Of a DNA stretch of 64,000 nt, positions 18,414 to 27,848 are shown one piece after another. Numbering within the stretch: the first letter of the stretch is position 1; the number at the start of each line of letters is the position of its first letter. The stretch is from assembly GCA_963783245.1 (NCBI GenBank), contig CAWAMS010000003.1, positions 1 to 64,000 of the forward strand, given 5' to 3'. This stretch comes from Bog-473 sp963783245. GTDB taxonomy: Bacteria; Actinomycetota; Acidimicrobiia; Acidimicrobiales; RAAP-2. The notes below the pieces were generated by a model that saw only the letters and a program-made list of their open reading frames with translations, searched no databases and was not told where the DNA came from. Position numbers and translations under genes: made by a program.

Positions 18414-20182
18414 GTGACCCACCCATTTAGCCTTCCTTCTGGGGCAACATCTGGTCCAATTCGTTGTAGGTGGTCGACAACGATGTCGGAACGTCGATAA
18501 CGAGGGGAATGGTCAGGTTTCCAATTTTGCTGAGCGCTTCTTCGAGCTCAGGCGCCGACTCTGTCCTTATCCCATCGCACCCCAGCGAACGAGCGATCCT
18601 GGCGTAATCCCTGTCCTCAAATCGTGCGGCCACGGCTTCTTCGCCCATCCCGTGCAATACCCAACCCAGCGCGCCGTTGTTGAGCACAAGCACGGCTATG
18701 GGCAACCGCTCTTGCAACGCGGAAGAGAGAGCGTGGATGGACATCTCAAATCCGCCGTCGCCGCAGACAGCCAGCACCGTCCGATCCGGCCAGGCCAGTC
18801 TCGCCGCCATGGCCGCAGGGACGGCATAGCCCATTCCTCCGCCAGCTGCCGGTTGCAGGTATTCGTCGCCGGGCTTCACCGAGTACCACTGCATCATGAA
18901 CAAGCGATTCTCGCCCGCGTCGCAGGTGATCACTGCACTGTCCGGCAAGCACCGATTGATGAGCTCGATGATCGTCCGTGGGTTGAGAAGCGTTTCATCG
19001 TCTCGCACCGATGCGGACGTTGTCATCGCCTCTCTGCTGATGGCAACACGTCGCCGACCATTCTTGTTCGCTCGACCGAGTGTCGACTCATATTCGTCGG
19101 CGAGCCGACCCATCAGGTTTTTCGCGTTACCCAGGAGCACATGATCCAACGGATAGGTCCATGAGGCATTGAGCGGCTCGACCTCGATCTGAATCAGAGT
19201 CTGCCTTGCGGGTTCCAGTAGTGCCGGGTCCTCGTTCATTGTGTCGCTTGCGCCCAATTTTGTGCCTATCGCAAGGATCAAGTCCGCGTCACTCACAATC
19301 GTGTTGGCGGTTGCCCATCCAAACCGACCAATCACCCCCACTCCGAGCGGATCCATTTCGGCAAAAACGCCCTTTCCGCTCGAGGTCGTTGCTACAGGTG
19401 CGTCGATGACCTGAGCCAAATGATCCAATTCAGCTTTCGCTCGAGAGAGCCGGACGCCGTTGCCGGCAAGAATCAAGGGGCGCTCGGAGCGATGGAGAGC
19501 TTCAACGACCGCGCCGAGTGCCGACTGATCGACTCCCCAGCCGTGAGACGACGTGTACGCCTGGGTCGGATAGATCGCCGGTGACGATTGGGGGCCAACC
19601 TGCCCTCCAAGCGCTCTGCTGTGGAAGACGACCGCGACCGGGCCGGGTTGTCCGGTCACGGCGTGCTTCAACGCGAGTTGCGTGTGTTGAATCGCTTGCG
19701 CTGGCTCGAGACTCACCATTACCCGCTTCGTCACACCTGCCAGGGCTCCCCGCGCATCCCAGTTGCCGTAATCACCGGTGCCGCTTTGATACGGTGCATG
19801 ATGGGACAGGGACCCGCCATCCGTCATCTCAGTGAGTATGACCAGGGGCGAACTTCCCAGGAGGCCTCCATGTCTGCCTGCCCCGCATTACCAACGATCC
19901 ATTCACCTTGACCCATCACCACTGCAGGCCGCCCCGTGATTCGTCCGTAGGCTTCGGCCATGAGTGCGCCGATCGATTCCTCGTGAACCTGAACGGCGCG
20001 GATGGAGGGATGATCGTGGAGCGCACGCCACAGTTTCAGCGTCAACCCACCTGGCATTCCGAGAACGAATTCGACACCGCCCTCGGCCAGAGCCGCGATG
20101 ATTGCCTCTGGCGTGCTGAAGTTATCGGGAAGCGGTTGATATCGCATCAAGACTCCTCGGTGGCATCAGTGTGGCAGAGGCC
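18414..20182. repeat. Segmental duplication, copy 2
   Basis: Near-identical to 3689-5457. Identity begins at GTGACCCACCC and ends abruptly after AGAGGCC at 20182. From 20183 the sequence is the reading frame of the neighbouring amidohydrolase, whose last codons and stop (20166-20168) therefore lie inside this repeat. Flanks on both sides differ from copy 1 apart from patchy similarity immediately to the left. Confidence 0.93.
18427..20147 (-). pseudogene. ThDP-dependent enzyme, frameshifted, copy 2
   Basis: Same gene as the copy at 3.7-5.4 kb. The only amino-acid change I can see is methionine for threonine seven residues from the end (ELDQMLPQKEG). ATG 20147 has the same GAGGAG site. The same base is missing near 19862-19865, so the N-terminal 108-codon frame ends at 19824. 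The remaining 466 codons overlap it by ATGA. The retained ThDP motif and coding quality suggest the lesion is recent or technical. The gene ends 16 bases before the amidohydrolase stop in the same orientation. Confidence 0.88.
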
Positions 20183-21845
20183 CTTGCATTCCGAGCACAC
20201 GGCCCGGGACCTCGCCGGTGGGCTTCCCGTGCTCCACCACCGGGTTCCCGTTGACAACCACCCAATCAATGGCGCGTGCGCCCTTGGTCATCCGGGTGCC
20301 GCCGCCTGGGATGTCGTCGAGCGTCTGCAGCGCGAGTGGCCCGACGGTCTCCGGGTCGAAGATCACCAGGTCAGCGGCCTTCCCCGTCGCGAGCGTGCCG
20401 CGATCGGTGATGCCGAGGAATTCAGCGACCCTCGATGTCAGTGCGACAATCCCCTCTTCGAGGGAGAAGGCCCCCTTCTCCCTCACCCAGTGCTCGAGGA
20501 AGTAGCTCGTGTAGTCGCCGCCGGCAAACGTCTGGAGGTGCGCTCCGCCGTCGGAGATTCCAACCAGGGTAGCCGGGCTCTTCAAGATCCTTTCGAGGTT
20601 CGACTCGTCGACGGTCACTGGTCCCGAGATCCGAAAGAATGTTTGCAGGTCGTCCTCGGCGGCGACGTCGAACATCACATCCGCCGGGGCAACGCCGCGT
20701 TCCTCAGCGATGTCGACTAGCAAGCGGCCCTCGAGCGCCTTGGTCGAGGGGCTGGCTCCTTTCTCTACCGAAGCCATGGCTATGTAGCGGGTGGTCTCCC
20801 AGAACTCCGACAGGCGGACACGCCAGCCCGGATCGCGTAGCGCCGCGATCATTTCGCGTGCGTCAAGCCGCGAATAGTCGAGCCAAGGCTCCGACGAAGC
20901 GAACAGCGCCGAAATCTTCTTGAGCGTGAAGCGCGTCTCAGCTCGCTGGCAGCGTGCGATCGCGTAGATCTGATGCCCGCGACGATGTTCGGCCTCCATG
21001 TACTCGAGGGAGCCCTCCCACCCAGGAGTGCTCATGCCGAAGTCGTTCCACGAAACCGCCGCTCCCGAGATCTCCGCCAAGGTAACCAGGAGCGAGCGGT
21101 CCTCCTCGGAGAGTCCATCGCGCTTGGAGCGCGGATTGATCGACAGCAGCCGCTTTCCCTTTCGCCGCACTGCCGCGGCCAGCGCCTCGATCTCCTCGTC
21201 GCTGGCGAAGAACGACGGGATGTGCTCACCGAGCTCGCCGACCTGGTGCGGAGCCTGGCTCGAGCTGAACCCTGCCGCGCCCGCCTGCAGTGCCTCCTCG
21301 ACGATCCGCACGATTGACGCGATCTCGTCCTCGCTGGCGGCACGCTCGAGCGCCTCTTGGCCCATGACATAGCGGCGCACAGCACTGTGGCCCACCTGCG
21401 TGAGGACGTTCAGTCCGAGCGGACTGCGCCCCAGCCATGTCAGGTACTCGGGGAACGTTTGCCATCCGAACGGGGCGAATCTCTGTAGAGCCGCCTTCGG
21501 AACCTCTTCTGCCGCGCTGAACAACCCCATCAGATAGTCCTGGTCCTCACTCCTTACCGGCGCGAGTGTGTACCCGCAGTTGCCCATGAGGACCGACGTC
21601 ACACCGTGCGCTGTCGAAGGGTTCGCAGATGGATCCCAGAGGAGCTGCGCGTCGTAGTGCGTATGGGCGTCGATGAACCCAGGCGCCACCACCTGTCCGT
21701 TGGCCTCTATCGTGCGAACTGCTCCGCCATCGACTTTGCCCACTGCGACGATGTTGCCGTTCTCGACAGCGACGTCGCCCGCGTAAGCTTGCTTGCCCGT
21801 CCCGTCGACGATCAGGGCATCCTTGACAACCAGGTCGTAGGTCAT
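20166..21845 (-). CDS. D-aminoacylase-type amidohydrolase with repeat-encoded C-terminus
   Basis: ATG 21845 follows AGAGGAG and opens MTYDLVVKDALIVDGTGKQA, giving 559 residues; the upstream extension to 22016 is arginine-rich and spurious. The metal motif is GFIDAHTHYDAQLLWDP. The distal motif is GISDGGAHLQTF, where SDGGAH replaces the SDAGAH of its paralogues. The final GPLPH and the stop are encoded by the end of the duplicated ThDP segment. The original tail was therefore cut at about PGRVLGMQ and replaced, probably without loss of function. Confidence 0.87.
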   Translation of the reverse strand: MTYDLVVKDALIVDGTGKQAYAGDVAVENGNIVAVGKVDGGAVRTIEANGQVVAPGFIDAHTHYDAQLLWDPSANPSTAHGVTSVLMGNCGYTLAPVRSEDQDYLMGLFSAAEEVPKAALQRFAPFGWQTFPEYLTWLGRSPLGLNVLTQVGHSAVRRYVMGQEALERAASEDEIASIVRIVEEALQAGAAGFSSSQAPHQVGELGEHIPSFFASDEEIEALAAAVRRKGKRLLSINPRSKRDGLSEEDRSLLVTLAEISGAAVSWNDFGMSTPGWEGSLEYMEAEHRRGHQIYAIARCQRAETRFTLKKISALFASSEPWLDYSRLDAREMIAALRDPGWRVRLSEFWETTRYIAMASVEKGASPSTKALEGRLLVDIAEERGVAPADVMFDVAAEDDLQTFFRISGPVTVDESNLERILKSPATLVGISDGGAHLQTFAGGDYTSYFLEHWVREKGAFSLEEGIVALTSRVAEFLGITDRGTLATGKAADLVIFDPETVGPLALQTLDDIPGGGTRMTKGARAIDWVVVNGNPVVEHGKPTGEVPGRVLGMQGPLPH

Positions 21846-21972
21846 CCACTGGCTCCTCTGTGTTGCGGTTCTTCGGATCCTTCGACCAGAACCTAGCCGA
21901 CCGCGTCGCCCGCAGAGCTCGCAATCGCGGCGCCGTCTACGTCCTTTGCATGAACGAGAAGACGACGTTGCT

Positions 21973-23145
21973 TCAATGGCCGACGCGGCTCCTCTCCCCG
22001 GACCACCCGCACGCAAACTGGCGACTCACGGATCGCCGAAACGACCGACAAGACGGGACTTCCCGAACTCTCGCTCGAGTTGGCGGGCCACCAGAACCTG
22101 CGCCCATCCATCCCCGCCGAGTCCAGTTGCCGAATGACAAGCGGGTCCCTGGTGCGCCAGCTGCGGCTGGGACCATCTTTACGCGCTCCAACGCTTCTCT
22201 TACCCCCCGAGGTGTTAGCGGATGAGCGTCGGCGAACGCGTGGAGTAAAACGGTGGCGAAGTCATGGTTCATCACCGGGGCGCAATACTCAGGCCGGCGC
22301 CCTGATGCCAGTTCGTATTGATCGAGAAAGGCTTGGCCTACGGGGTTACTCTCGTCGTACTGATCGACACCGGTCCAACCCTGAATGGCGTCCCAAAGAG
22401 CCTGATTCAGCCACGCGTTCTGGAACGCGGTACCCATATAACGCGGCGGATCCCAGTTCAGCTCATTCAGTGCGTGATTCGCCAACGCAATGCCGAATCC
22501 AAATCCGCAATGCACCAAACCTTGCGCCTTCGCGTCATAGAGCCTCCGGATCGCTGGACCGATGTCTTGAGCGGTCTGGGGAATCCATTCCTCGGCGACG
22601 ATCCGGACTCCCTTCGCCTTGCACGCCTTTCGGAAATTTTGCACGTACGAATCACCAACGAGCGATTGTTCGATCAGCACGCCCACCTCTGTCTGCCCGG
22701 CTTTGATCAGAAGGTCGGCCCAGAAAATCGGCTCATCGGTCACGGAGCCCTGGGGAAGGGCAAATGTCCATTCTCCCAGCCAGTCATCCGCACCCGTGCA
22801 GCTGATGGCGGGAACCCGGAAACGGTCTTCGATGGCCTCCCGTGTCGGCACACAGTTGTCCGTGATGTATGGGCCGAAAACCACAAGACAGCCTTCTTCG
22901 ACGAGCTCGCCGTACGCGTCGATGACGGATTTGACAGTGCCTTTCGGCAGGCCCTCAACCTCTCGATACACGATCTGCACGGGGCGATCGATCATCCCCT
23001 TTTCCAGTGCCTGTCTGAACACCGGTTCGAACGGAAGAATGAGGTCCTCGCGGGCCGCGTCCGGGAAGGCGTCGGGAAGTCGAAAGTCGAAGAGGTACCC
23101 CAGCTTGATCGGCTCAGCCGTGCTTCGTACGTCACGGATTCTCAT
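21973..23145 (-). CDS. ABC transporter substrate-binding protein (Peripla_BP_6-like), altered C-terminus
   Basis: The protein starts at ATG 23145 and has the two-lobed receptor fold of branched-chain amino-acid/amide transporters, such as LVVFGPYITDNCVPTREAIE and VGVLIEQSLVGDSYVQNFR. It lacks a visible signal peptide or lipobox, as some ligand-sensor relatives do. Near 22105 the frame slips. The open frame ends in arginine-rich sequence at 21973, while the other frame reads VLVARQLEREFGKSRLVGRF and stops at 22026, the expected end. No permease gene adjoins it. The TetR gene upstream (gap 130 bases) might use the same ligand. Confidence 0.75.
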   Translation of the reverse strand: MRIRDVRSTAEPIKLGYLFDFRLPDAFPDAAREDLILPFEPVFRQALEKGMIDRPVQIVYREVEGLPKGTVKSVIDAYGELVEEGCLVVFGPYITDNCVPTREAIEDRFRVPAISCTGADDWLGEWTFALPQGSVTDEPIFWADLLIKAGQTEVGVLIEQSLVGDSYVQNFRKACKAKGVRIVAEEWIPQTAQDIGPAIRRLYDAKAQGLVHCGFGFGIALANHALNELNWDPPRYMGTAFQNAWLNQALWDAIQGWTGVDQYDESNPVGQAFLDQYELASGRRPEYCAPVMNHDFATVLLHAFADAHPLTPRGVREALERVKMVPAAAGAPGTRLSFGNWTRRGWMGAGSGGPPTRARVREVPSCRSFRRSVSRQFACGWSGERSRVGH

Positions 23146-23275
23146 CCCCTCCTCCGAGTCACGGCCTGCTGCTAACGCTTGTCAACCACCCTCGCCTAAT
23201 GTCACATCTGGGTCTCGGCGTCCTCCGTGAAGGCATACGTGACCTGTACCAGTGCGCCCGCCCGTGAGATTGCGC

Positions 23276-23935
23276 TCAGCCCGATTGGCCGGCCCGGGTG
23301 GAGACCTTCCGGGAGGGCACGGGTTGCAAGCCATTGTCAGATGCGGCCGAGGCCTCTGTATCGGACTCGAGCATGACGCGCAAGGCGATGACGACGGCGT
23401 TGACCCCGAATTCCGCGTAATCGCGAGCCCGTAATCCGGTGCGCCGCGGGGCGGCCGGCTGGTGGGCCAAGTGCGCATCCACGCTGATCCGGCCGTGAAT
23501 GTAGGTCAATGCGAAGGACCATGCCAGCCCGGCCCGCTTGGGGCTGAATCCAATCTCCTCGAAGAAACGGACGCCGGATTCCACTCGTTCGGTTGTCACT
23601 CCCAAGTCTGGCTGGTTGATGAGATAGGACCCGAGTCCCGGGTACTTGGTCGAAACCTCCCAGAGCTTCAGCAGGTGGGCCTTGAGAACTACCTCCCAGT
23701 CCTCCCCCGGTCGCTGCTTGAGCGTACCGGACGCATCGGCGATCCGCTGGGACATCAGGGTCATGAGCTCGTCTTTGTCGGCAACGTAATAATACGCGGC
23801 CATAGGGGTCACGCCGAGCCGAGCGGCCACTGCGCGCATCGTCAGAGCTGAGAGGCCCTCGGTACCGACAATATCGATAGCTTCATCAACGATTGCGTCT
23901 CTCGTGAGCGCGGTGGTCCGCTTGGGTCGAGCCAT
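23276..23935 (-). CDS. TetR/AcrR-family transcriptional regulator
   Basis: This is a complete 219-residue repressor-like protein. The N-terminal helix-turn-helix is textbook: TRDAIVDEAIDIVGTEGLSA, then MRAVAARLGVTPMAAYYYVA near residues 33-52. The C-terminal ligand domain carries FALTYIHGRISVDAHLAHQP. It is the only regulator found in the window, and so a candidate for binding the recurring TACNGNGTA elements, though none was seen at its own promoter. Confidence 0.9.
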   Translation of the reverse strand: MARPKRTTALTRDAIVDEAIDIVGTEGLSALTMRAVAARLGVTPMAAYYYVADKDELMTLMSQRIADASGTLKQRPGEDWEVVLKAHLLKLWEVSTKYPGLGSYLINQPDLGVTTERVESGVRFFEEIGFSPKRAGLAWSFALTYIHGRISVDAHLAHQPAAPRRTGLRARDYAEFGVNAVVIALRVMLESDTEASAASDNGLQPVPSRKVSTRAGQSG

Positions 23936-24133
23936 AGACCGTCATCCTACCGAGCGGGACCAACCCTCAGGACTCGCTCGCAAAGAACCGTCCGTGGCGG
24001 GGCGTCCGAAGGCGGATTACCCGTCTTCTGGGAGGTCCAGGGTGGCTCGGCGAGTGGAGGCCGGCGATGAGCTGGACGGCGATTGTCTGGGTAGTTGCGC
24101 GTCGAGTCTTAGCGCGACTGAGATTCCGCACCG

Positions 24134-25266
24134 ATGGCACTCGCGGGCGAGCCCAGGCCGCTCATCGACGTGGCAGCGTACGTCGACGGGCCGGTGATGG
24201 GCCTCGATTGCGCCGACCCCGACGGCAGGTCGCGGTCGAGAGCCGGCGGGTTCATCTCAGTCCAACCCGGCGAGCAGGTCACGTTGTCGCTCGGCGAACT
24301 CGTCCTCGGCAGTGGGCCCGCGACGGCCTCGATGACGTCGATCAACCTCGGCCCGGGAAGCACGCCCCTGCGCGCCGGTAACCGCGCGACGAACGTCGCC
24401 CGACTGATCCAAAGCCTCGGAACCGATCCCGACGTTCCGCGAGTGCCGTCATCCGACAAGCAACTCCTCGTCGTTGACTCGCACTACTACCCGTTCGTCT
24501 TTGAGTGGTGCCTCGACGATCTCGTCGCCTTCTTCGACCGCTGGCTGAAGGATGACGAGCCGGCGCTCGTCGAGCGACCGCGTGTCCGCTACGCGCTCCT
24601 CACCGGACACGGCGAGTTCACCTGGCGCGAGGCACCCACTCATGGCCGCCGCCTGGCACGGAGCAACTGGTACTGCACCTCGACGCCTCGACGGGCGCCG
24701 CCGGGCACGAGCCACCCAGGGGGGATGCGGTGTCCACGTACGCCGCAGACGACCAGGACCCGGCACGGTCGGGGATCTCGTTCCTCACACCACCGTTCGA
24801 AGCCGACGTGCTCTCGTCGTCCTCGCACGACGCTGACGTGCTCGTCTCAATCGATGTCGTCGACACCGACGGCCAGCCGATACTGATCCACGTCGGGGGA
24901 AATCCCTGCACACCGATCACCTCGGGCTGCCTCAAGGCGTCACATCTGGCACTCGACCCCGAGCGGTCGCGCCTCGATCGCCCGTGGCACCCGCACGGTG
25001 TAGGCGACGTCGAACCGTCGCAACCCGGTGCGCCGACCCAGCTGGCCGTCGAGCTCGCCGCGGTCAGTGTGGAGGTCGCCACCGGCCGCCGGCTGCGCGT
25101 CGACATCAAGCCGGTCGAAGGGCCGGGCGGCTTCGAGGACCCGATGCGGGGCGCCGGCAACCTGGCGCGAGCGTTTGACGTGAGCTACCACGCCGGCGCG
25201 ACAAACACCGTTCACACGGGGCAGACCACGCCGAGCACGATGGTCCTCACCCGTCTTTCGGACTGA
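24134..25266 (+). pseudogene. CocE/NonD-type hydrolase, C-terminal part, frameshifted and fused to unrelated sequence
   Basis: From about 24470 the frame reads VVDSHYYPFVFEWCLDDLVA and VRYALLTGHGEFTWREAP, typical of the X-Pro dipeptidyl-peptidase/CocE family. Near 24643 it shifts frame and continues with LVLHLDASTGAAGHEPPRGD, then the jelly-roll domain (DADVLVSIDVVDTDGQP, FDVSYHAGATNTVHTG) to the stop at 25266. The catalytic serine half is missing. The first 110 codons (24134-24470) instead resemble another secreted protein: NRATNVARLIQSL is a motif of lipoprotein-type propellers. The whole looks like a recombination product. Confidence 0.6.
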
Positions 25267-25350
25267 TGCACACCACTTTAGCGTTCGCGGTACGTTGAAC
25301 CAGTTCCGCATCTGCTTCAGGAAATTCGGACGAAAGAAGCAAGGAGCCCA

Positions 25351-25550
25351 ATGAGCGAGTTGCCGACAACGTTGAGGATTGAGGACCTTGGTGGGGAGTG
25401 GTGGTCAGCGCCGAACCCCACCATGGACCCCGAAGGCCGTGACGTCATCTTCAGCGGCCAGCTCCTGGCGCAAATGATCATGGCGGCCGACGCTGCGTGC
25501 GCGCATCAGAAGGTTGTGAGTCGATCCACGTGATCTTCATCCGCACCGGG
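25351..25550 (+). pseudogene. Acyl-CoA thioesterase N-terminal fragment
   Basis: An ATG at 25351 follows AAGGAG and opens SELPTTLRIEDLGGEWWSAP with DVIFSGQLLAQMIMAADAA, the first hot-dog strands of TesB-like thioesterases. After HQKVV the frame slips by one base and continues as ESIHVIFIRTGSL before dying out. The remaining four fifths of the gene are absent, replaced by an oppositely oriented gene end. Confidence 0.6.
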
Positions 25551-25801
25551 TCGCTGGCGAGCACGTCGATCAGCTCACCGACCGTCACGTCGTAGGCGCG
25601 CCATTTAGGCGCCCACTCCTTGAAGAACTCGCGCCCTCGATAAACACCGGCGAACGGGCTGCGGCCTGTCCACTCGCACACCATCTCAGGGTGATACCAG
25701 CGTGCCGCATGGGCGGCGCCGGCTTTGGGGTCGTCGCTCGCGGCACGCGCCGACTCGATGTACTCGGGGATGCTGGCCTCGTTCTCGGACGCAGTCGCCA
25801 T
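25478..25801 (-). CDS. NTF2/SnoaL-like small protein, 3' end probably altered
   Basis: ATG 25801 follows AGGGGGA. The product (about 107 residues) reads HAARWYHPEMVCEWTGRSPF and FFKEWAPKWRAYDVTVGELI, a cone-shaped NTF2-like fold seen in ketosteroid isomerase and polyketide cyclase relatives. It may be cut short, because after MKITWIDS it runs into the tail of the thioesterase fragment on the other strand. It lies 40 bases downstream of the luciferase-like gene, in the same direction. Confidence 0.55.
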   Translation of the reverse strand: MATASENEASIPEYIESARAASDDPKAGAAHAARWYHPEMVCEWTGRSPFAGVYRGREFFKEWAPKWRAYDVTVGELIDVLASDPVRMKITWIDSQPSDARTQRRPP

Positions 25802-25841
25802 TCGGTTCCCCCTTGTGGTCAGTGGAGATTCGTGTCGGGCT

Positions 25842-26723
25842 TCACAGTTTCCTGGAAGGACCCTGGTCCGGGCCCACGATGAGCTCGCCGACCTCCTCGC
25901 GCAGGCGCGGGAGTTCGTCAAGGAGTTCGCGGCCACGCGGACCTTCCTCGCGGTGGGGCCCGCCGACCGCTGCATGCGTCCCGCCGGCCTGCTCCCACTG
26001 CCCCGGCTTCGGAGCCATCGGCGCCTGCAGCCCGATCGGTGCGGGCTCGCGACCGACCTCGGCTGCCCGGGGCAGGATGAACTCGTTGTTTCTGCGGGCG
26101 TACGAGCTATCGCGCGCCCAGAGCATCCCGTCACCCATGCGGGCGCAGCGGTCCATCTGGACCTTGCTGAATCCGCCGAACCAGATCGGCACCGGTCGGT
26201 CGAGCCGCGGGTTGATGCCGGCACGGTCGATCCGGTGCAGGTCAGTGTCGACGTCGAGAATCTTTTCCGTCCAGAGGCGCCGGAGGAGCTGCACCTGCTC
26301 TTCCTGCATTCGACCTCGCGTGCCAAAATCGCCACCCAGGGCCTCGTACTCGACGTAGTTCCAGCCAGTGCCGACGCCGAGCCGGAGCCGGTGGTTCGAG
26401 AGGAGGGCGATCTCCGCTGTCTGCTTGGCGAGCAGCGCTGTCTGTCTCTGCGGCAAGACCATCACGCTGGTGCAGAACCCGATCCGCGATGTCACCGCGG
26501 CCCAGAAGGCGAAAAGAGTCAACGGCTCATGGAACTCGCTGTCCTCAGTGTAGATACCGTCCGCCGCAAACGGCGGGTTGCGGTTGGCGTGCTCGGTGCC
26601 CAGCACGTGATCGACACAGGTGATGTGATCGAACCCGAGCTCGTCGGCGAGAACCGCGTAATCACGGATGACACCCGGATCGGAGCCGATCAACTGCTCG
26701 CACAGGTGGAGACCAATCTTCAT
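25842..26723 (-). CDS. LLM-class (F420-type) flavin-dependent oxidoreductase
   Basis: ATG 26723 with AGGAGGAG upstream gives 293 residues; the longer open frame back to 27455 is antisense to an SDR and not coding. Bacterial-luciferase-like marks are LADELGFDHITCVDHVLG, RIGFCTSVMVLPQRQTALLA, then LGVGTGWNYVEYEALG and VPIWFGGFS. Actinobacterial relatives use F420. The last 60 residues lose the usual tail (no recognisable final helix), so a frame change near 26000 is possible. It may act with the NTF2-like protein downstream. Confidence 0.78.
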   Translation of the reverse strand: MKIGLHLCEQLIGSDPGVIRDYAVLADELGFDHITCVDHVLGTEHANRNPPFAADGIYTEDSEFHEPLTLFAFWAAVTSRIGFCTSVMVLPQRQTALLAKQTAEIALLSNHRLRLGVGTGWNYVEYEALGGDFGTRGRMQEEQVQLLRRLWTEKILDVDTDLHRIDRAGINPRLDRPVPIWFGGFSKVQMDRCARMGDGMLWARDSSYARRNNEFILPRAAEVGREPAPIGLQAPMAPKPGQWEQAGGTHAAVGGPHREEGPRGRELLDELPRLREEVGELIVGPDQGPSRKL

Positions 26724-26897
26724 GCGCGCACTCTCCTCCTGAACACACGTTCGACGTACGGTACCAAAGGAGGCTGTGCAACGGTCGGCCCGAGCAATCG
26801 TGCACAGAACCCACACCGTTATAGTGACGCAGCGATCTTCCGTCGGTAGCAACTCGACCGGCGCGCACTGATATCGGACGATCCCGGGAGGCTTGCA

Positions 26898-27828
26898 ATG
26901 GGAGGACGCCTGGAAGGCAAGGTCGAGGTCGTCACGGGGGCGGGCCGGGGCATAGGCCGCGCGATCGCACTGGGCTTGGCCGCAGAGGGCGCCCGCGTCG
27001 TGGTGGCCGACTACGGAGGTGCACTCGATGCTCGCCAAAAGGGTTCGTCGGAACCTGCCGACGACGTCGTGGCCGAGATCGAGGCACTTGGCGGAGAGGC
27101 CGTCTCCTGCGCCGAGGATGTCTCCAGCATGGAAGGAGGCCAGCGGGTCGTGCAGGCGGCAGTCGACAATTTCGGTCGCCTCGATGGGATCGTGTGCTGC
27201 GCGGGGATCATGGTGCAGAAGTACCTGTGGGAAATGGATGAGAAGGATTGGGACGACGTGATCGCGGTCCACCTGAAGGGGCACTTCAGCTGCGCGCAGG
27301 CCGCTTCCCGTATCATGCTGGCACAAGGGACGGGCCGGCTCGTCTTCATCTCGAGCGGGTCCTACGCAGGGATTGCCAGCCAGCCGAGCTACTCGGCGGC
27401 CAAGGCGGGGATCCTGGGTTTCACTTGGAGCTGCGCGTCGGCGCTCTTTCCGCACGGCATCACTACCAACTGCGTCGTGCCGAGCGCTGCCACCCGGATG
27501 TCGGACAAGACCTTGGGCGATTACGTACCCCTCAACGATCAGGCGGGCGAGACTGTCCGTAGCGAATTTCGCGGGCGGGACCTATCGGGATCCCGCCAAC
27601 GTCGCCCCGATCGTGATCTACCTCTTGAGTGACGCCGCCCAGGAGGTGAATGGTCAGGTCTTCCGAGCCGTTGGCTACCAGATCGACCGCCTCGCCGACC
27701 TGTCATACGACCGCACGATGACGAGTGACGGTCCTTGGGAACTCGGCTCGTTGTTCGAGCGGATACCCAACGAGATGGGCCCGGATCTGAAACGGGAACC
27801 ACTCCCCTGGCCTCCCCCCGGTCGTTGA
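26898..27828 (+). pseudogene. SDR-family oxidoreductase, single frameshift
   Basis: ATG 26898 is preceded by GGGAGG. The Rossmann motif is VTGAGRGIGRAIALG, the NAG-equivalent is VCCAGIMV, and the catalytic YxxxK is in YSAAKAGILGF. Around 27555-27575 the frame changes. The original frame ends at 27632, while the new one reads VANFAGGTYRDPANVAPIVI, then YLLSDAAQEVNGQVFRAVG to a stop at 27828. This adds a C-terminal extension that may be family-specific. One inserted base accounts for the break. The gene converges with the hydratase at 27849, with only 20 bases between the stops. Confidence 0.75.
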
Positions 27829-27848
27829 GACGGTGCCGTCCGGATGGC

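Noticed and set aside
26724..27455. Upstream extension of the luciferase-like frame to 27455
   Set aside because: It is antisense to a good SDR, and a strong AGGAGGAG site marks ATG 26723 as the start.
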